A stretch of DNA of 36,356 nucleotides, taken from NCBI GenBank assembly GCA_024275575.1, contig JAJRYV010000019.1:1-36356 (forward strand), given 5' to 3'. The stretch comes from a bacterium (lineage in GTDB: Bacteria > Zhuqueibacterota > Zhuqueibacteria > Zhuqueibacterales > Geothermadaptataceae). Every line of letters starts with the position of its first letter. The stretch's first letter is position 1. The notes beneath the pieces were generated by a model. That model was given only the letters and a program-made list of their open reading frames with translations, had not been told where the DNA came from and ran no database searches. Below are positions 32,315 through 36,356 of the stretch, in pieces. The translations under genes were made by a program, and so were the position numbers.

Positions 32315-35038
32315 ATGCATTTACCGATAAATTTACTTCAAAAATCCTTTGCCAAAGTTTTCATTTGCCCGTTGGTCGGGTTTGCCCTGCCAGTTTTAGT
32401 TTTATTGACTGTACCGAATATTTGCCAGGCGAACAATGCCATCGAGATCAAACCAGATGTTGATAAAAAAGCCATTACGCGCCTGAGTTTTTTGCCGTAC
32501 TATCCGCTCCACAGGCCGAAAGTCGGCATCGCTTTTTCCGGCGGCGGCGCCAATGGTATCGCGCAGGTCGGTGTGCTGCAAGTCCTGCTCGAAAACAATA
32601 TTCCCATCGATTATATCGTGGGAACAAGTATGGGGTGTCTCATTGGCGGCTTGTACGCGGCCGGATATTCACCCTACGAAATTCAGGCTTTGATGGAAAG
32701 TTTTGACTGGAGCCGCATCTTAATTGACCGGCCGGAAAGACAGACCCTGTTCATCAACGACAAACAAGCACGCGACAAGTTACTTTTTCAAATTCGCCTG
32801 AACGGCTTAAAGCCGGTTATTCCACGCGCCCTCACCCCCGGCCAGCAAATTGAAAACTTGCTCACACAATACGTCATGCGCGCCGATTATGTCACAACGC
32901 AGAGTTTTGACGAATTGCGTATTCCTTTCCGTGCCATTTCAACCGATTTGATCTCTGGAAAAAAGGTCATTTTGAAACAAGGCAACCTTGCGGAAGCCAT
33001 GCGTGCAAGCATCTCATTTCCGCTGCTTTTCGATCCAGTCAAAGTGGGAAATATGTTGCTCGTCGATGGCGGTATGTCGGAGAATATTCCGGTCGAAGCC
33101 ATAAAAAAATTTCCTGTCGACCTGGTCATCGCCGTCGATGCGACAACGGTATTGCGTCGCAGTGACCAGCTTAACGCGCCCTGGGAAATCGCTGATCAGG
33201 TCACTTCGATCATGCAGCGTGAGCGCAATGAAAAAAGCCGCAAGCTGGCTGATTTTGTCATCCGTTTACAGGATTCCACCCACACAAACATGGAATTTGG
33301 CAACATCGACAGTCTGATACAAAATGGCCGTGTAGCAACTGAAAATCAGATCAATATTATAAAAACACGGGTTGCTCAAATTGCAAAAAACGATCGCACC
33401 AATATGAGTAATGACTTTTATATCATTAATAAACTGATCCATTTCCCGAAAAACTTCCGCTCCCTGTTGCCGAATCCAACAAACACAACGTCCGACAATT
33501 TGCATCTCTCGCACAAAGAACTTGCTGGAATCATCGATACCATGCATGAAAGCGGAGAATTTTCACAAATATCCGCAATTTTAATCCCCCTCGCCATCCC
33601 CGGCCTGTTCGACTTGGAAATAAAAACCGAGTTAAATCCAATATTGCAGAACGTTGTATTTCATGGCAACGCCGTGTTTAACGGGCAAGTACTCATTGAG
33701 AAAATAAAGGCTCTCATCGGCAAACCACTACATTACAAAAGGTCTGAAAAAGCATTGCTCTCGGTTTTAAAAACTTATCGTGCTGCCGGTTTTGCGCTGG
33801 CGAAGATCAGGCGCATCGAGTTTGACAGGCAATCTCAAACCGGACATATTTACATCGATGAGGGCAAAATAAATGCAATATTTATAGAAGGAAAACACGA
33901 GACCCGCAACCATGTGATTTTGCGTGAATTTCCTTTGCATGTCAGTGATGTTTATAATTATGATAAAGCGCAAAAAGGGATTAACAATCTGATTGGTTCC
34001 GGTTTGTTCTCACGTGTGAGCATATCACTCAAGACCGGGGTGCAGGGAGTTGATCTCCACCTGAATGTGCAGGAGAAACACAGCCGTGTTTTAAGCGCAT
34101 CCGGCCGTTTTGATCTCGAAAGAAGAGCACGAGGTTTCCTGCAGATCGCCGATGAAAATGTTGCCGGATTGGGAGGTAAGTTAACCCTGCAGGGGTTGTT
34201 TGGTGCAAATGATAACGGCTTGCGCGCGCGTTTTGCCATCGATCGGATTTTTAAAACATATATCACATTTGCCGCTGAATCATATTGGACTTTACGAGAT
34301 CGTAAAACATTTACCCGCCAAAGCAATGCGACTTTCGGAAAATATGACGAAAGCCGGATTGGCGCCTTTATCAGCATCGGACAGCTTTTCCGGCGTTTTG
34401 GAATTCTCAGCGCTGAGCTGCATATTGATCAGTTTAACTTGACAGCAGAGAGCGGCGCCGGTTACCCGACGGGGCGTTTCAACATCAATCGTCTGGCTTT
34501 GCGCTCCATTGTCGATACGCGCGACCGGCTACCCTTTCCACGAAAAGGCCGCTATGCTTCTTTTTTTTATGAAACCAGCTTTAAATCAGGCGTCAATAAT
34601 TCCTCATTTGTCAGGATGGCGTGGAATATCGAATCGTATTACACGCTTAAAAAACGCCACACAATTCACCCAAAATTTTCTTTCGGTACCTCGGATTTCA
34701 CGACACCTTTTGTCTTCCGCTTTTACTTCAATGGGCCAAAACAAATGTACGGCCTGCGTGATGAGGAATGGCGGGGCCGCCACTATCTTTTGTGGAATCT
34801 CGAATACCGCTATCAACTTTTCAGGAAATTTTCCTCTGCCGGCTATCTCGGAGTACGATATGATATTGGCGGCATTTGGGATGGCAACACGGAAAACTTG
34901 AAATACCGGGAAGAATTGAAAAAGGCTGTCGGAGTTTATCTCGGATTTCGAACGTTTCTCGGTGCGCTGAAATTTTCTTTCGGCCAGCTTGAGACAGGTG
35001 TAAAACGATTTTATTTCTCGCTGGGTTATCCGCTGTAG
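32315..35038 (+). CDS. Patatin-like phospholipase autotransporter (type Vd-like) with two POTRA domains
   Basis: The 907-residue protein has a signal peptide (about 1-39, ending near CQA), a patatin lipase domain (about 68-340), two POTRA-like domains (about 445-515 and 520-590) and a BamA/D15-type beta-barrel (about 600-907). The lipase site is intact: oxyanion loop SGGGANG (75-81), nucleophile Ser105 in GTSMG, and Asp251 in VDGGMSENIP. This resembles PlpD of Pseudomonas, a type V secretion protein that carries its lipase outside through its own barrel, but PlpD has one POTRA. The product should hydrolyse phospholipids at the cell surface or in the outer membrane. I chose ATG 32315 because the signal peptide starts there; an in-frame TTG at 32282 adds 11 residues. 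Confidence 0.9.
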   Translation: MHLPINLLQKSFAKVFICPLVGFALPVLVLLTVPNICQANNAIEIKPDVDKKAITRLSFLPYYPLHRPKVGIAFSGGGANGIAQVGVLQVLLENNIPIDYIVGTSMGCLIGGLYAAGYSPYEIQALMESFDWSRILIDRPERQTLFINDKQARDKLLFQIRLNGLKPVIPRALTPGQQIENLLTQYVMRADYVTTQSFDELRIPFRAISTDLISGKKVILKQGNLAEAMRASISFPLLFDPVKVGNMLLVDGGMSENIPVEAIKKFPVDLVIAVDATTVLRRSDQLNAPWEIADQVTSIMQRERNEKSRKLADFVIRLQDSTHTNMEFGNIDSLIQNGRVATENQINIIKTRVAQIAKNDRTNMSNDFYIINKLIHFPKNFRSLLPNPTNTTSDNLHLSHKELAGIIDTMHESGEFSQISAILIPLAIPGLFDLEIKTELNPILQNVVFHGNAVFNGQVLIEKIKALIGKPLHYKRSEKALLSVLKTYRAAGFALAKIRRIEFDRQSQTGHIYIDEGKINAIFIEGKHETRNHVILREFPLHVSDVYNYDKAQKGINNLIGSGLFSRVSISLKTGVQGVDLHLNVQEKHSRVLSASGRFDLERRARGFLQIADENVAGLGGKLTLQGLFGANDNGLRARFAIDRIFKTYITFAAESYWTLRDRKTFTRQSNATFGKYDESRIGAFISIGQLFRRFGILSAELHIDQFNLTAESGAGYPTGRFNINRLALRSIVDTRDRLPFPRKGRYASFFYETSFKSGVNNSSFVRMAWNIESYYTLKKRHTIHPKFSFGTSDFTTPFVFRFYFNGPKQMYGLRDEEWRGRHYLLWNLEYRYQLFRKFSSAGYLGVRYDIGGIWDGNTENLKYREELKKAVGVYLGFRTFLGALKFSFGQLETGVKRFYFSLGYPL

Positions 35039-35039
35039 A

Positions 35040-36299
35040 CTAATATTGCCCTTTGGAAACAAACCGTCTGAAAAGCAGATCTCCAAGTTTAATCGCTTCA
35101 CGGCTGAAAGCGCTGATTTTACGAGCTTTTAATTCAGCATCCATGACGGACTTGGCAGATTGCCAATTTTCCTGCGCCTCGAGATGCTCAATAAAATTAC
35201 TGTAGTCTGCTTCATCAGCAGCAAAAATTTTACTGATGAACTCATGACGTACGGCGTCATCGATAAGTGAATACAAAGTTTGATTTTCAACAACATCGTC
35301 AAAAGTATCGCCCGGCAGCATCTCCTCTTCAGATTGCGCCTGTTCCCCCGAGACAGGAAAATCATCCATCACAACATCAACCAGATCATCTGATTCGATA
35401 TCATCTTTAATGGGGAGAAACTCTTCATCAAGCGGGTTTTGGGCGATTTCGGGTTCTTGCGGCTCAGCGATAATTTCACTATCGCTATCCGCCGGGGCAT
35501 TATCGGTATGCATTAGCGGAACCGTTTCGCTCCCGATATTTCGGGTGAGAAAATCACGCACATCACCCAAATTCCAAAACGGTTTTTCTGTGGCTGCGGC
35601 CCTAAATTCGACAGCGATATTCTCCAGACGGCGCTCAACCAACATGCCGTGGATGATCTCCGCAGAGAGATCATCTTCCATATCATCCCCGATATTCGTA
35701 TAGAAATCGAGCAATAGCCTGATCTCTTGAAGAAAAATATCCACCGGGTTTTGCTGGTACAAAACATTATCAAGCTCGCTCAGGATTTGTCGGAAATGCA
35801 TTTTTTTAATCGTTCGCCTTTCCGTACTCCCGATACTTTCAATCAGTGATTTGATAAACGGTGAGCCGATGGACAGGCCGCGTAATATGCTGTCGATATC
35901 TTCCCGAAAGCGCTCGAGGCTAACATCGAAGAGGATGGCCATGCAGGTTTTTTGTGGCCGGGTGATAACATCAAACCCCAGGTCGACGCAGAATTGGATG
36001 GATTTGCTGATTTCATCAGCCGTAAAAAGCACGGATTCCATAAAGGTATCGCGCAGGGAAGAGAGCTCAAGTTTTAACTGCGGTAGGGAAAAATCAAACC
36101 GATCACTCTGGATAATACGCAACGGTCTTTCTGTTTTAAAAATTATTTTTGCCTGATTGAGTAACGTGCTGCGCAAGATTTCAGGCAATTCCTGTTTTTT
36201 TAGCTGCCCCCAACAGACTTTTTCGTGATTCGACAGAATGCGTTTTTCGAGGGCGCCAACCAGATAAATTTTTTCACTTTGCCAAAAATCGCTTTCCAT
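35040..36299 (-). CDS. Unrecognised 419-residue protein with acidic linker
   Basis: I do not recognise a family. The ATG at 36299 has GAGG 5 bases upstream, and the frame is fully open with normal amino-acid use, so it is a real gene. Residues 1 to about 260 look mostly helical, with no signal peptide or membrane helix. A strongly acidic, low-complexity segment (about 265-345, rich in Asp, Glu and Pro) follows, then a helical C-terminal domain (about 345-419) with SLIDDAVRHEFISKIF and ending in basic RRFVSKGQY. This layout suggests a cytosolic scaffold or regulator, but that is only a guess. Its stop lies one base from the stop of the convergent patatin gene. Confidence 0.75.
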   Translation of the reverse strand: MESDFWQSEKIYLVGALEKRILSNHEKVCWGQLKKQELPEILRSTLLNQAKIIFKTERPLRIIQSDRFDFSLPQLKLELSSLRDTFMESVLFTADEISKSIQFCVDLGFDVITRPQKTCMAILFDVSLERFREDIDSILRGLSIGSPFIKSLIESIGSTERRTIKKMHFRQILSELDNVLYQQNPVDIFLQEIRLLLDFYTNIGDDMEDDLSAEIIHGMLVERRLENIAVEFRAAATEKPFWNLGDVRDFLTRNIGSETVPLMHTDNAPADSDSEIIAEPQEPEIAQNPLDEEFLPIKDDIESDDLVDVVMDDFPVSGEQAQSEEEMLPGDTFDDVVENQTLYSLIDDAVRHEFISKIFAADEADYSNFIEHLEAQENWQSAKSVMDAELKARKISAFSREAIKLGDLLFRRFVSKGQY

Positions 36300-36356
36300 A
36301 TTTACCTCATTTCCTGAGGAAATTTGGCTCTACCGGACAAGTTTCGTATTTGCTTA
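36300..36356. other. Edge of window upstream of the unknown gene
   Basis: The last 57 bases contain the ribosome-binding site of the 419-residue protein and a short palindrome, ATTTCCTGAGGAAAT (seven-base arms), overlapping it. No gene is supported here. Confidence 0.3.

Overview
The window is a continuous stretch of a Gram-negative bacterial chromosome. It encodes a TolC-type outer-membrane channel, an EnvC-like envelope factor and a patatin/beta-barrel autotransporter, and most genes carry Shine-Dalgarno sites. Several gene types are familiar from the FCB side of the tree (Bacteroidota, Ignavibacteria, Calditrichota and relatives): a GlmU-like NTP_transf_4/left-handed-beta-helix protein, an ABC-2 permease fused to an M1-peptidase-like domain, and RND pumps with 'LVDN' and 'NN' motifs. 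The lineage is an inference, not a proof. I saw no rRNA, tRNA, CRISPR array, transposase or prophage gene.

Layout. Positions 1-132 hold the first 44 codons of a type I restriction methylase (HsdM), cut by the window edge. Positions 268-8556 (minus strand) are a compact housekeeping operon: envC-like, holB, psp1/yaaT, metG, tatD, ksgA, mgtE. Its holB-psp1-metG-tatD-ksgA core keeps the gene order of the Firmicutes holB region. A divergent promoter region (8557-8952) separates it from a plus-strand group at 8953-11089: a cyclic-nucleotide-binding protein, an AI-2E family membrane protein and pyrE.

The centre of interest is 11104-27365, about 16 kb of minus-strand genes with tight spacing. In order of transcription they are an ABC ATPase, an ABC-2 permease fused to an inactive M1-peptidase-like domain (now split by an in-frame TAA), a TolC-like outer-membrane channel, a periplasmic adaptor, a full RND permease, a NimA/PNPOx-type flavoprotein, a 1578-residue protein joining a complete RND permease to a complete ABC ATPase, and a small ABC-2 permease. 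In the giant protein the ABC domain itself seems to be split. Its first strand and A-loop (to Tyr1100) are separated from the Walker A part (Lys1327) by about 200 residues with four predicted membrane helices. Two more extra helices lie between the RND part and that first strand. This RND-ABC hybrid with its partner genes is the best candidate for an undescribed export or envelope system.

The right side has a small secreted protein (27540-27956) and a minus-strand operon at 27985-32042: bioY, a BadF-type sugar kinase, anmK and a GlmU-like protein, suggesting amino-sugar or peptidoglycan recycling. It starts from a near-consensus promoter. Divergent from it is a patatin-POTRA-POTRA-barrel protein (32315-35038) whose predicted leader contains a REP-like inverted repeat. 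The last gene is an unrecognised 419-residue protein with an acidic linker (35040-36299).
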